Part shown: positions 38,509 to 45,765 of the stretch, piece after piece
Numbering within the stretch: the stretch's first letter is position 1
How the letters are laid out: each line of letters starts with the position of its first letter
From: Oscillospiraceae bacterium
GTDB lineage: Bacteria > Bacillota > Clostridia > Oscillospirales > Oscillospiraceae
DNA: 51,985 nt
Assembly (NCBI GenBank): GCA_902795195.1
Contig: CADBKF010000029.1
Span: forward strand, 1-51,985
Direction of reading: 5' to 3'
Translations under genes and position numbers: made by a program
Notes under the pieces: model-generated
What the model saw: the letters and a program-made list of their open reading frames with translations, nothing else
Databases searched by the model: none
Told to the model about the DNA's origin: nothing

Positions 38509-39200
38509 GCATTGCAGAAAACATTCAGGCGATCCGGGCGCGGATGGACGCGGCGGCAAGGGCCGCCGGCAGAGACCCCGGAGAAATTCAGCTTTGCGCC
38601 GCGACCAAAATGAACGACGCCGCGAGGGTCCGGGAGGCGGTCCTGGGCGGCGTGGACTGCTGCGGCGAAAACCGCGTGCAGGAGCTGAGCGAAAAGCAGC
38701 CCCTGGGCGCCTACGAGGGCAGGCCCGTCCACTTCATCGGCCATCTGCAGACCAACAAGGTCAACAAGGTCGTGGGCAAGGTGGACCTCATCCAGTCGGT
38801 CGACCGGCTCGAGCTGCTCGAGTGCGTGAGCAAGGCCGCTCTGCGGCTGGGCGTTCGGCAGGACATCCTTTTGGAGATCAACATCGGGCAGGAGCCGCAG
38901 AAGGGCGGCTTCACCGAGGACGAGGCCCGCACCCTGGCGGCCAGAATGGGCGATTATCCGGGCGTTTTCCTCCGCGGACTCATGGCAATTCCACCCATCA
39001 GTGAAAAAGAGGGCGATAATTGTAAATATTTTGCGAAAATGCGTCAGCTTTTTATTGACATTGCCGCAAAAAAATACGATAATGTAGACATGGTATGCCT
39101 CTCAATGGGAATGTCCGACGATTTCGAGGACGCCATCGCCGAGGGCAGCACCATGGTCCGCGTCGGCACCGCGATTTTCGGCGCGCGCCATTATCAATAA
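38505..39200 (+). CDS. YggS family pyridoxal-phosphate homeostasis protein
   Basis: A 231-residue single-domain PLP-binding barrel, in B. subtilis the YlmE position of the division cluster. The PLP lysine is K35 (LCAATKMND); HFIGHLQTNK, ILLEINIG and CLSMGMSDDFEDAIAEGSTMVRVGTAIFG are family landmarks. The role is vitamin B6 and amino acid balance rather than catalysis. Translation is coupled to the upstream gene. Odd: bases 38997-39115 are much AT-richer than the rest of the gene. Confidence 0.95.
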   Translation: MSIAENIQAIRARMDAAARAAGRDPGEIQLCAATKMNDAARVREAVLGGVDCCGENRVQELSEKQPLGAYEGRPVHFIGHLQTNKVNKVVGKVDLIQSVDRLELLECVSKAALRLGVRQDILLEINIGQEPQKGGFTEDEARTLAARMGDYPGVFLRGLMAIPPISEKEGDNCKYFAKMRQLFIDIAAKKYDNVDMVCLSMGMSDDFEDAIAEGSTMVRVGTAIFGARHYQ

Positions 39201-39243
39201 CAGAACAAAAATAGAAAATAGACATATACAGGAGGATTCCACC

Positions 39244-39738
39244 ATGGGTTTTATGGATGAACTCAAAAAGCTGACCAGACCCTATTCCGAAGAGGACGAG
39301 GACGATTTTGACGAATACGAAGAAGAGGAAGAAGCACCTGCTCCCGCTCCGGCCCCTGCTCCCACCCCCAGAGCCCGCAACAGCTTCAGCGCCGCAGAGA
39401 ACCGCCCGGCAGCAACCGGCACCGCCCGCCGCACCGGCAACGTGGTGAACATCAACAACGGCAGCAACATGCAGGTCGTTCTGGTCAAGCCCGACCGCTT
39501 CGACACGGTTTCCGAGATCGCCGATCATCTGCGCGACAAGAAGGCCATCGTGCTCAACCTCGAGTCCACCAACAAGGACGTCGCCAGACGGCTGGTAGAT
39601 TTCCTGTCCGGCTGCGCCTACTCCCTGGACGGTAAGATCAAGAAGGTTGCCATCTCCACCTACATCATCACCCCCTACAATGTGGACATCGTCGGCGACC
39701 TGGTCGAGGAGCTGGAAAACAGCGGAATGTATTTTTAA
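39244..39738 (+). CDS. sepF: Cell division protein SepF
   Basis: A 164-residue protein: an N-terminal amphipathic helix (MGFMDELKKLTRPY) for membrane binding, an acidic then proline/alanine-rich linker (about residues 18-70), and the SepF domain (VVLVKPDRFDTVSEIADHL to ITPYNVDIVG). SepF anchors FtsZ to the membrane and arranges the septal ring. The start at 39244 follows AGGAGG. Downstream of yggS and upstream of divIVA, the usual order. Confidence 0.96.
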   Translation: MGFMDELKKLTRPYSEEDEDDFDEYEEEEEAPAPAPAPAPTPRARNSFSAAENRPAATGTARRTGNVVNINNGSNMQVVLVKPDRFDTVSEIADHLRDKKAIVLNLESTNKDVARRLVDFLSGCAYSLDGKIKKVAISTYIITPYNVDIVGDLVEELENSGMYF

Positions 39739-39781
39739 CAAACACACCGCTGTCTGAGAAACAGAGAAAGGAAGCCGAGCT

Positions 39782-40525
39782 ATGCTGACACCGCAAGATC
39801 TTCAGGAAGTATATTTTGAAAAAGCCCGCTTCGGCGGCTACCAGATGCAATCGGTGGACGAGTTCCTCGAAAAGCTGATGAACGACTACCTGGCCCTCTA
39901 CAAGGAGAACGCCGTGCTCAAGAGCAAGATGCGCCTTCTGGTGGAGCGCCTTGAGGCCTACCGCGGCAAGGAGGCCGAGATGAAGCAGGCCCTCGCCGGC
40001 GCCCAGGCCACCTGCGACGAGATGATCGCCAAGGCCGAGCGTCAGTGCGCCGACATGCTGGCCAACGCCGAGGCCGGCGCCAAGGCCAAGTCCCGCAGCG
40101 CTGCCGGCGCCGTGATCGGCGAGCAGAGCCGACTCGACCACGCCAAGGCCGAGACCCGCCGCTTCATCGACACCGTCGAGCAGGCCATGACGCGCCAGCA
40201 GGCCCTGCTGGCGGAGCTCAAGGCCCTGGAGCTCGAGCCCGCCCCCGCCCCGGTCTCCGCGCAGGAGAGCCGCAAGCCCTATGACTTCGACGCCGAGGCC
40301 GACGAGCCCGTCGTGAAGCCCGCGCCCCAGGCGGCGCCCGAGCTGCCCGTCACGCAGGACGACATCGCCAGCGAAATCGAGCAGAGCGTGGAGAAGATCA
40401 TGGAGAACGTCCCCACCCCGCCCGACGAGATGGCCAAGACCAAGGTCATGCCCGCCGTCGACTTCGGCCGCGGCGACAAGTTCAACGACCTGCAGTTCGG
40501 CAAGAACTACGACCCGACGAAATAA
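39782..40525 (+). CDS. divIVA: DivIVA domain-containing protein
   Basis: A 247-residue protein: the N-terminal DivIVA lipid-binding segment (LTPQDLQEVYFEKARFGGYQMQSVDEFLEKL), then coiled coil to about residue 150 with alanine-rich stretches, and an acidic, proline-rich tail. DivIVA binds curved membrane at poles and septa. The exact paralogue (DivIVA or GpsB-like) is not certain, but position after sepF favours DivIVA. Followed immediately by TTGACAG heptamers. Confidence 0.9.
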   Translation: MLTPQDLQEVYFEKARFGGYQMQSVDEFLEKLMNDYLALYKENAVLKSKMRLLVERLEAYRGKEAEMKQALAGAQATCDEMIAKAERQCADMLANAEAGAKAKSRSAAGAVIGEQSRLDHAKAETRRFIDTVEQAMTRQQALLAELKALELEPAPAPVSAQESRKPYDFDAEADEPVVKPAPQAAPELPVTQDDIASEIEQSVEKIMENVPTPPDEMAKTKVMPAVDFGRGDKFNDLQFGKNYDPTK

Positions 40526-40556
40526 GTTGAAAATTGACAGTTGACAGTGGACAGTG
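40526..40556 (+). repeat. TTGACAG-type heptamer repeat after divIVA
   Basis: About four units (GTTGAAAATTGACAGTTGAC then AGTGGACAG), starting at the divIVA stop. A further run is at 40878-40908, between the T-box terminator and ileS, in the same orientation. Confidence 0.82.
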
Positions 40557-40624
40557 ACGCCGGAGACCGCCCGGGCTGCAAAGCCGCGCGCCCGCCGCAG
40601 TTCGTCCCTGCCGACGCGATTCCT

Positions 40625-40876
40625 TTCATGATGCAAAGGCTGAGAAGGGGACAGGTGTGCTGTGTACAGCGAAGAGAGCTGCCGGTTGGTGTAAGGCAGC
40701 GTGGAAGCAGCAGACAGATCACCCCGGAGCCGCCCGCCGAACGAAGCGTGCTTCCAGTAGACCGGGCCGTCCCATGGGCGTTAACCATGTTGAGCGGTCA
40801 TGGGACCCCCATGGCAACGAGAGTGGTACCGCAGAGAAACAGCCTCTGTCTCTTGAGAGACGGAGGCTGTTTATTT
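40625..40876 (+). ncRNA. T-box leader (isoleucine) controlling ileS
   Basis: Conserved T-box parts in order: GAGAAGGGGACAGG, AGAGAGCTGCCGGTTGGTG (distal stem I), specifier ATC (Ile) in CAGATCACC followed by GGAGCCGCC and GAAC, and the T-box core GAGAGTGGTACCGC (40821-40834) that pairs with the tRNA end. A terminator stem, ACAGCCTC/GAGGCTGT (about 40839-40872), follows with TTTATTT. Uncharged tRNA-Ile would favour read-through into ileS. Confidence 0.93.
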
Positions 40877-40951
40877 CATTGACAATTGACAGTTGACAGT
40901 TGACAATTCAAATCATTCATTCCGCATAAAAATCAAGGAGTAAGAATCAGA

Positions 40952-43786
40952 ATGGACTACAAGAACACCATCATCACACCGAAGACGAATTTCCCCATGC
41001 GCGGGTCGCTGCCGCAGCGGGAGCCGGGCATGCTCGACGGCTGGAAGAAGCTGGACGTCTACGGCGAGCTGCGCAAAAAGAACGCCGGCAAGCCCAGATT
41101 CGTGCTGCACGACGGCCCTCCGTTCTCCAACGGCGATATCCACATGGGCCACGCGCTGAACAAGACCCTCAAGGACTTCATCGTGCGCTCCTACGCCATG
41201 CGCGGCTACGACACGCCCTATACCCCCGGCTGGGACAACCACGGCATGCCGATCGAGTCCGCGATCATCAAGAAGAACAAGCTCAACCGCAACGCCATGA
41301 CGATCCCCGCCTTCCGCTCGGCCTGCGAGCAGTTTGCCCGGGACTTCGTCAACCGCCAGCGCGATGAGTTCATCCGCCTGGGCGTGCTGGCCGACTGGGA
41401 GCACCCCTACTGCACGATGGACAAGCCCTTTGAGGCCGAGGAGGTCAAGGTCTTCGGCGAGATGTACCGCAAGGGCTATATCTACAAGGGCCTCAAGCCC
41501 GTCTACTGGTGTGCCAAGGACGAGACCGCCCTGGCCGAGGCCGAGATCGAGTACCAGGACGACCCGGTCACCACGGTCTACGTCAAGTTCCCGATGCACG
41601 ACGATCTGGGCAAGCTGCCCGGCTACGACTTTGACAAGCTCTTCTTCCTGATCTGGACCACCACGATCTGGACCCTGCCCGGCAACATGGGCATCTCCCT
41701 GCACCCGCGCGACAGCTACGCCGTCGTGAAGGTCCCGAGCGGCGAGTGCTACATCCTGGCTGAGGCGCTGATCGAGAAGGTCATGAAGGCCGGCGGCGTA
41801 GAGAGCTGGGAGGTCCTGGAGACCCATCCCGGCAGCTTCTTTGAGAACATGCTGGCAAAGCACCCGTTCCTTCCCAAGACCTCGCGCCTGCTCAACGCCG
41901 AGTATGTCACCATGGACTCCGGCACCGGCTGCGTCCACACCGCGCCGGGCTTCGGCGCCGACGACTACCAGACCTGCATGCGCTACGGCATGGAGCTGGT
42001 CGTGCCCGTGGACGACCGCGGCCGCCACACCGACTACGCCGGCAAGTACGCCGGCCTCAAGACCGAAGAATCCAACCCGGTCATCCTGGCCGACATGAAG
42101 GAGAGCGGCATGCTCTTCGCCTCCGAGGACATCGTGCACAGCTATCCCCACTGCTGGCGCTGCAAGAGCCCCATCATCTTCCGCGCCACCCCGCAGTGGT
42201 TCTGCTCGGTCGATTCCTTCAAGGACCAGGCTGTCGCCGCCTGCGACGACGTGCGCTGGCTGCCCGCCTGGGGCAAGGACCGCATGGTCAGCATGATCCG
42301 CGAGCGCGCCGACTGGTGCATCTCCCGTCAGCGCCGCTGGGGCCTGCCGATCCCGGTGTTCTACTGCAAGGACTGCCATAAGCCCGTGGTCACGCCCGAG
42401 ACCATCGAGCGCATCTCCGCTCTCTTCGGCGAGTTCGGCTCCAACATCTGGTTTGAGAAGGACGCCATGGAGCTGATCCCCGAGGGCTTTGCCTGCCCGC
42501 ACTGCGGCGGCAGGGAATTCGACAAGGAGACCGACACGCTCGACGGCTGGTTCGACTCCGGCTCGTCCCACATCGCCTCCCTGCGCCGCAGGGACGCCGC
42601 CGACTGGCCCGCCGACGTCTATCTCGAAGGCGCGGACCAGTACCGCGGCTGGTTCCAGTCGAGCCTGCTGACCTCCGTCGGCGCGCTCGAGGCCGGCGCG
42701 CCCTTCAAGACCTGCCTGACCCACGGCTGGACCGTCGACGGCGAGGGCAGAGCCATGCACAAGAGCCTCGGCAACGGCGTGGCGCCCGAGGAGATCATCA
42801 AGGACTTCGGTGCGGACCTGCTGCGTCTGTGGGCGGCCTCGGCCGACTACCACATGGACGTGCGCTGCTCGAAGGAGATCTTCAAGCAGCTGGGCCAGAA
42901 CTACCTCAAGTTCCGCAACACCGCCCGCTACTGCCTGGGCAACCTCGACGGCTTTGACGCAAACGATCTGGTCGCGCCCGAGGACATGCTCGAGCTCGAC
43001 CGCTGGGCGATCACCAAGCTCAACGCGCTCATCGAGACCGGCTTCAAGGCCTATGACAACTACGAATTCCACGTGCTGACCCACGCGATCAACGACTTCT
43101 GCGTGGTCGAGCTCAGCTCCTTCTACCTCGACATCATCAAGGACCGCCTCTACTGCGAGGCGCGCAACGGCCTCAAGCGCCGCTCGGCCCAGACCGCGCT
43201 GTATCTGATCGTCGACACGCTGGCCAAGCTCTTTGCCCCGATCCTGGCCTTCACCGGCGACGAGATCTGGCAGGCCATGCCGCACCGTGACGGCGACGAC
43301 GTGCGCAATGTGCTCTTCAACGAGATGAACCGGCCCTTCACGGCCTACGCGCTGGACGAACAGACCATGGCCAAGTGGGACACGCTGATCAAGGTCCGCG
43401 AGGACGTCAACGGCGTGCTCGAGCAGGCCAGAGCCGACAAGCGCATCGGCAAGGCGCTCGAGGCGCAGGTTGTGCTGAGGGATCAGGGATCAGGGATCGG
43501 GGATCAGGGATCCGATCCGCTCTCTGAGATCAAGGACCTGAACCTCGCGGAGCTGTTCATCGTCTCCGACTGCACCGTAGTGGCCGATGCCCACATCGGC
43601 CATACCGCCGAAGGCGGCGCGGTGGTCGGCCAGGGCGCCAATTACCCCGGCCTCACGATCTCCGTCTCCGAGGCGCCCGGCACCAAGTGCCCGCGCTGCT
43701 GGATGCACTCCACCCAGGCCGACGAAAACGGCCTGTGCCCGCGCTGCGCCGCGGTCGTGGCCGCACTCGTTGAGGCCGAAGGCTGA
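40952..43786 (+). CDS. ileS: Isoleucine--tRNA ligase IleS (with repeat-encoded inserts)
   Basis: A 944-residue class I synthetase. GDIHMGHAL is the HIGH motif, GRAMHKSLGNG the KMSKS loop, editing domain in between (ESWEVLETHPG), and the C-terminal zinc finger CPRCW with CPRC. Regulated by the T-box. Odd: between residues ~843 and ~885, near the C-terminus, RDQGSGIGDQGSD is written by five heptamers (43481-43515), and VVADAHIGH by a 27-base copy of the intergenic element at 17221. Both keep the frame and fall in a weakly conserved stretch before the zinc finger. Stop overlaps the next start by one base. Confidence 0.96.
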   Translation: MDYKNTIITPKTNFPMRGSLPQREPGMLDGWKKLDVYGELRKKNAGKPRFVLHDGPPFSNGDIHMGHALNKTLKDFIVRSYAMRGYDTPYTPGWDNHGMPIESAIIKKNKLNRNAMTIPAFRSACEQFARDFVNRQRDEFIRLGVLADWEHPYCTMDKPFEAEEVKVFGEMYRKGYIYKGLKPVYWCAKDETALAEAEIEYQDDPVTTVYVKFPMHDDLGKLPGYDFDKLFFLIWTTTIWTLPGNMGISLHPRDSYAVVKVPSGECYILAEALIEKVMKAGGVESWEVLETHPGSFFENMLAKHPFLPKTSRLLNAEYVTMDSGTGCVHTAPGFGADDYQTCMRYGMELVVPVDDRGRHTDYAGKYAGLKTEESNPVILADMKESGMLFASEDIVHSYPHCWRCKSPIIFRATPQWFCSVDSFKDQAVAACDDVRWLPAWGKDRMVSMIRERADWCISRQRRWGLPIPVFYCKDCHKPVVTPETIERISALFGEFGSNIWFEKDAMELIPEGFACPHCGGREFDKETDTLDGWFDSGSSHIASLRRRDAADWPADVYLEGADQYRGWFQSSLLTSVGALEAGAPFKTCLTHGWTVDGEGRAMHKSLGNGVAPEEIIKDFGADLLRLWAASADYHMDVRCSKEIFKQLGQNYLKFRNTARYCLGNLDGFDANDLVAPEDMLELDRWAITKLNALIETGFKAYDNYEFHVLTHAINDFCVVELSSFYLDIIKDRLYCEARNGLKRRSAQTALYLIVDTLAKLFAPILAFTGDEIWQAMPHRDGDDVRNVLFNEMNRPFTAYALDEQTMAKWDTLIKVREDVNGVLEQARADKRIGKALEAQVVLRDQGSGIGDQGSDPLSEIKDLNLAELFIVSDCTVVADAHIGHTAEGGAVVGQGANYPGLTISVSEAPGTKCPRCWMHSTQADENGLCPRCAAVVAALVEAEG
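43481..43515 (+). repeat. Five heptamers inside ileS
   Basis: GATCAGG, GATCAGG, GATCGGG, GATCAGG and GATCCGA. The reverse complement of the intergenic run at 30145-30172 gives nearly the same series. 35 bases is not a multiple of three, so neighbouring bases must have adjusted. Confidence 0.9.
43577..43603 (+). repeat. 27-bp palindromic repeat inside ileS
   Basis: GTAGTGGCCGATG-CCC-ACATCGGCCAT is identical over all 27 bases to 17221-17247 and forms a GGCCGATG/CATCGGCC hairpin. It adds exactly nine codons (V-V-A-D-A-H-I-G-H). CCGCC-GAA-GGCGG follows as a second small hairpin. Confidence 0.93.
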
Positions 43787-44379
43787 TGGACGAGTACACG
43801 TTGCAGTATGATTTGCAGCCGGAGGAATCCGGCTGCCTGCAGAACCGCGTTCTCTACACCGAGGATATGCTGACCGAGGCCATGCGGACCTACCTCTCCA
43901 GCGGCTTCACGCTGGTGTCGCAGATCCTGCTCTGGGTGTTCTGCCTGGTGCTGGCCGGGTTTACGGTCTGGCTCCATGCCAACGGCATGCGCTCGAAGAC
44001 GCTGTTCTGGGAGGTCTGCCTGCTGGTGCTGATGGCGGCAGCGATAACGCTGCAGCGCTACGTGCTGCTGCCGCGGCACTCGGCGCGGATGCAGATGCGG
44101 CGGCGGCAGGAGGTCTTCGGCACGGCCCCGCTGGAGCCCCTCACCATCTTCACCGACGCCGAGATCGTGGGCAAGAATGGCGCGGTCGGCGACGACGTGA
44201 TGCACCTGCAGTACAGTAGCCTCAAGCGGGTGCGGATGTCGAAGGGGCTGATCCTGCTGATCACGCCCGCCCGGCAGTTCGTGATCCTCGACCGGGCCCG
44301 CTTTGAAAACGGCACCGAGGCCGACCTCTGGAAGCTGCTGGCCGAAAAGTGCCCGAAGCTCAAGCTGCCGAAAAAATAA
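43786..44379 (+). CDS. YcxB-like membrane protein
   Basis: A 197-residue protein with two membrane helices (about residues 43-62 and 70-88) and a C-terminal PH-like beta domain (IFTDAEIVGKNGAVGDDVMHLQYSSLKRV), the YcxB family layout. Function unknown. The start overlaps the ileS stop (TGATG), so it is coupled to ileS. Confidence 0.75.
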   Translation: MDEYTLQYDLQPEESGCLQNRVLYTEDMLTEAMRTYLSSGFTLVSQILLWVFCLVLAGFTVWLHANGMRSKTLFWEVCLLVLMAAAITLQRYVLLPRHSARMQMRRRQEVFGTAPLEPLTIFTDAEIVGKNGAVGDDVMHLQYSSLKRVRMSKGLILLITPARQFVILDRARFENGTEADLWKLLAEKCPKLKLPKK

Positions 44380-44384
44380 AAAAC

Positions 44385-44417
44385 GAGCCTGTTCAGTGTG
44401 AACAGGCTCATTTTTTA
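44385..44417. terminator. Bidirectional terminator between the YcxB-like gene and the lipoprotein gene
   Basis: GAGCCTGTTCA and TGAACAGGCTC with A- and T-runs on the outer sides (ATTTTTT on plus; GTTTTTT on minus). Confidence 0.9.
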
Positions 44418-44424
44418 TATACGA

Positions 44425-45495
44425 TTAATTCGCGGCATCGGCCAGGGCCTGGAGCCATTCGGCGACGACAGCGGTGGTGGTTTTGCCCTCGTCGGCGTAG
44501 CTTGCGCGGTAGAGCTGGACGTTGCCTTCGCGCACCACGCGGACCATGGTCTCGTCACCCTTGAAGAAGTCCATGCGCACATCCTCGCCGGGCAGGTACA
44601 GGCAGTAGTATTCGCCGTCGGGCGTCTGGGTGAGGCCGTCTTCGTCCTCGGCGTACTCCAGCCACTCGAACTTGACGCCGTCGAGCAGCTTCAGAAGATG
44701 GCTGTTGTCGCCGTCCAGCGGCAGCTCGCCGTAGTCCAGGGTTGCGAAGTAGGCGTCGTCCATGCCCAGATACGCCAGCCGGTTGAGCAGGATGTCGACG
44801 TCGGTGTTGGTCATTTCGATCGCCGTCAAGCCGTTGTCGGCGCAGAAGGTCGCGGGGATCGACGCGGCCCACTCACACAGCGCGCTCCACTGCTGGAAAT
44901 CCTCGCTCTCGGGGGTGAGGGTGCTCATGTCCTCGCGCTCGACTCTCACATCGGTGGGGGTGCCCAGCAGGTAATAGTTGCCGCTCTCGTCCTTGCCGAT
45001 GACGGTGGTGCCGCTCATGTCCATGGTGATGGTGTCGATGTAGCCGGCCTCGTCCACCTTGCGGACTGAGAACAGCCAGCCCGCGCCGTCCGTGTTCTCC
45101 GGATGCAGCTTCTCAGCCGCCTCGAGAGAGGCCTTTTCGGACACGGAGAACAGCGTGCCGTTGCCCTCGGGATCGTCGGTGGTGATCTCCACCAGATTCA
45201 CAAATTCGCCGGGAACACGCAGCTTGCAGCCGCCGTTTTCGAGCGGCGTCTCCTCAGCTGCTTCGGAGGCCTCGGCCTCGGTGGTCTCAGCCTCGGTGGT
45301 CTCAGCCTCGGTGGCTTCGGCTTCGCTCGCGGCAGCGGCGGTGGTTTCGACGTCCGTGCCGGTAGCGGCTTCTTCGGTGGCGGGCGCTGCGGTTTCGGTG
45401 CCTGCGTTCTGGCTTGCGGTGCAGCCTGCCAGGCTCAGCACCAGGGCCAGCACAAGAACGATTGCGAGAATGGGACTTTGCTTCATTTTTTTCAT
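44425..45495 (-). CDS. Putative lipoprotein downstream of the copper ATPase
   Basis: A 356-residue protein with a lipoprotein signal (LALVLSLAGC, Cys at about residue 25), a Thr/Glu/Ala-rich tether with the five-residue repeat EAETT (about residues 48-80), then a globular domain of unknown family. No Met- or His-rich copper site is evident. The gene starts 60 bases after copA, with no promoter or terminator seen between, so it may belong to the csoR-copA transcript. Two in-frame ATG starts, nine bases apart, both fit the AAGGAG site. Confidence 0.65.
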   Translation of the reverse strand: MKKMKQSPILAIVLVLALVLSLAGCTASQNAGTETAAPATEEAATGTDVETTAAAASEAEATEAETTEAETTEAEASEAAEETPLENGGCKLRVPGEFVNLVEITTDDPEGNGTLFSVSEKASLEAAEKLHPENTDGAGWLFSVRKVDEAGYIDTITMDMSGTTVIGKDESGNYYLLGTPTDVRVEREDMSTLTPESEDFQQWSALCEWAASIPATFCADNGLTAIEMTNTDVDILLNRLAYLGMDDAYFATLDYGELPLDGDNSHLLKLLDGVKFEWLEYAEDEDGLTQTPDGEYYCLYLPGEDVRMDFFKGDETMVRVVREGNVQLYRASYADEGKTTTAVVAEWLQALADAAN

Positions 45496-45555
45496 TTCTC
45501 CTTTTTTGCTTTGGGTTGCGGAATTTTTTGCGAGGGGTTGGGGCAGCTTTGTGCT

Positions 45556-45765
45556 TCAGTGGATGCTCATGACTTCGTAGTCCTGATCCTCGACGGCCTT
45601 CTTGAGGACCTCGTCGGCCACGTCGGCGCTGAGCGTCACAATGGCGGTGCCGGCCTCGTGGCTGACCTGTGCGGTCTCCACGCCGTCCAGCTTTTCCAGC
45701 GTCTTCTTCACGCGGGCCTCGCAGTGCTCGCACATCATGCCCTTGATTTCCATGGTTTTTGTCAT
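45556..45765 (-). CDS. CopZ-like copper chaperone, possible internal start within copA
   Basis: The last 69 codons of copA form a complete heavy-metal-associated domain (MTKTMEIKGMMCEHCEARV; Cys12 and Cys15). The ATG at 45765 is preceded by GAGGAGG at about 8 bases, a strong ribosome binding site within coding sequence (codons E-S-E-E-D-T-N). A separate CopZ is therefore likely to be made as well as the fusion. The N-terminal M-T-K-T-M start also looks like a stand-alone CopZ. Confidence 0.6.
   Translation of the reverse strand: MTKTMEIKGMMCEHCEARVKKTLEKLDGVETAQVSHEAGTAIVTLSADVADEVLKKAVEDQDYEVMSIH

Noticed and set aside
40952-43285. Very long minus-strand frame opposite ileS and similar antisense frames opposite mutS, malQ and fhs
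   Set aside because: They are shadows caused by high GC at third positions. Products are valine-, alanine- or arginine-rich without family motifs.
43786-44379. Toxin or immunity gene after ileS
   Set aside because: Two membrane helices and a PH-like domain fit the YcxB family better. No toxin motif.
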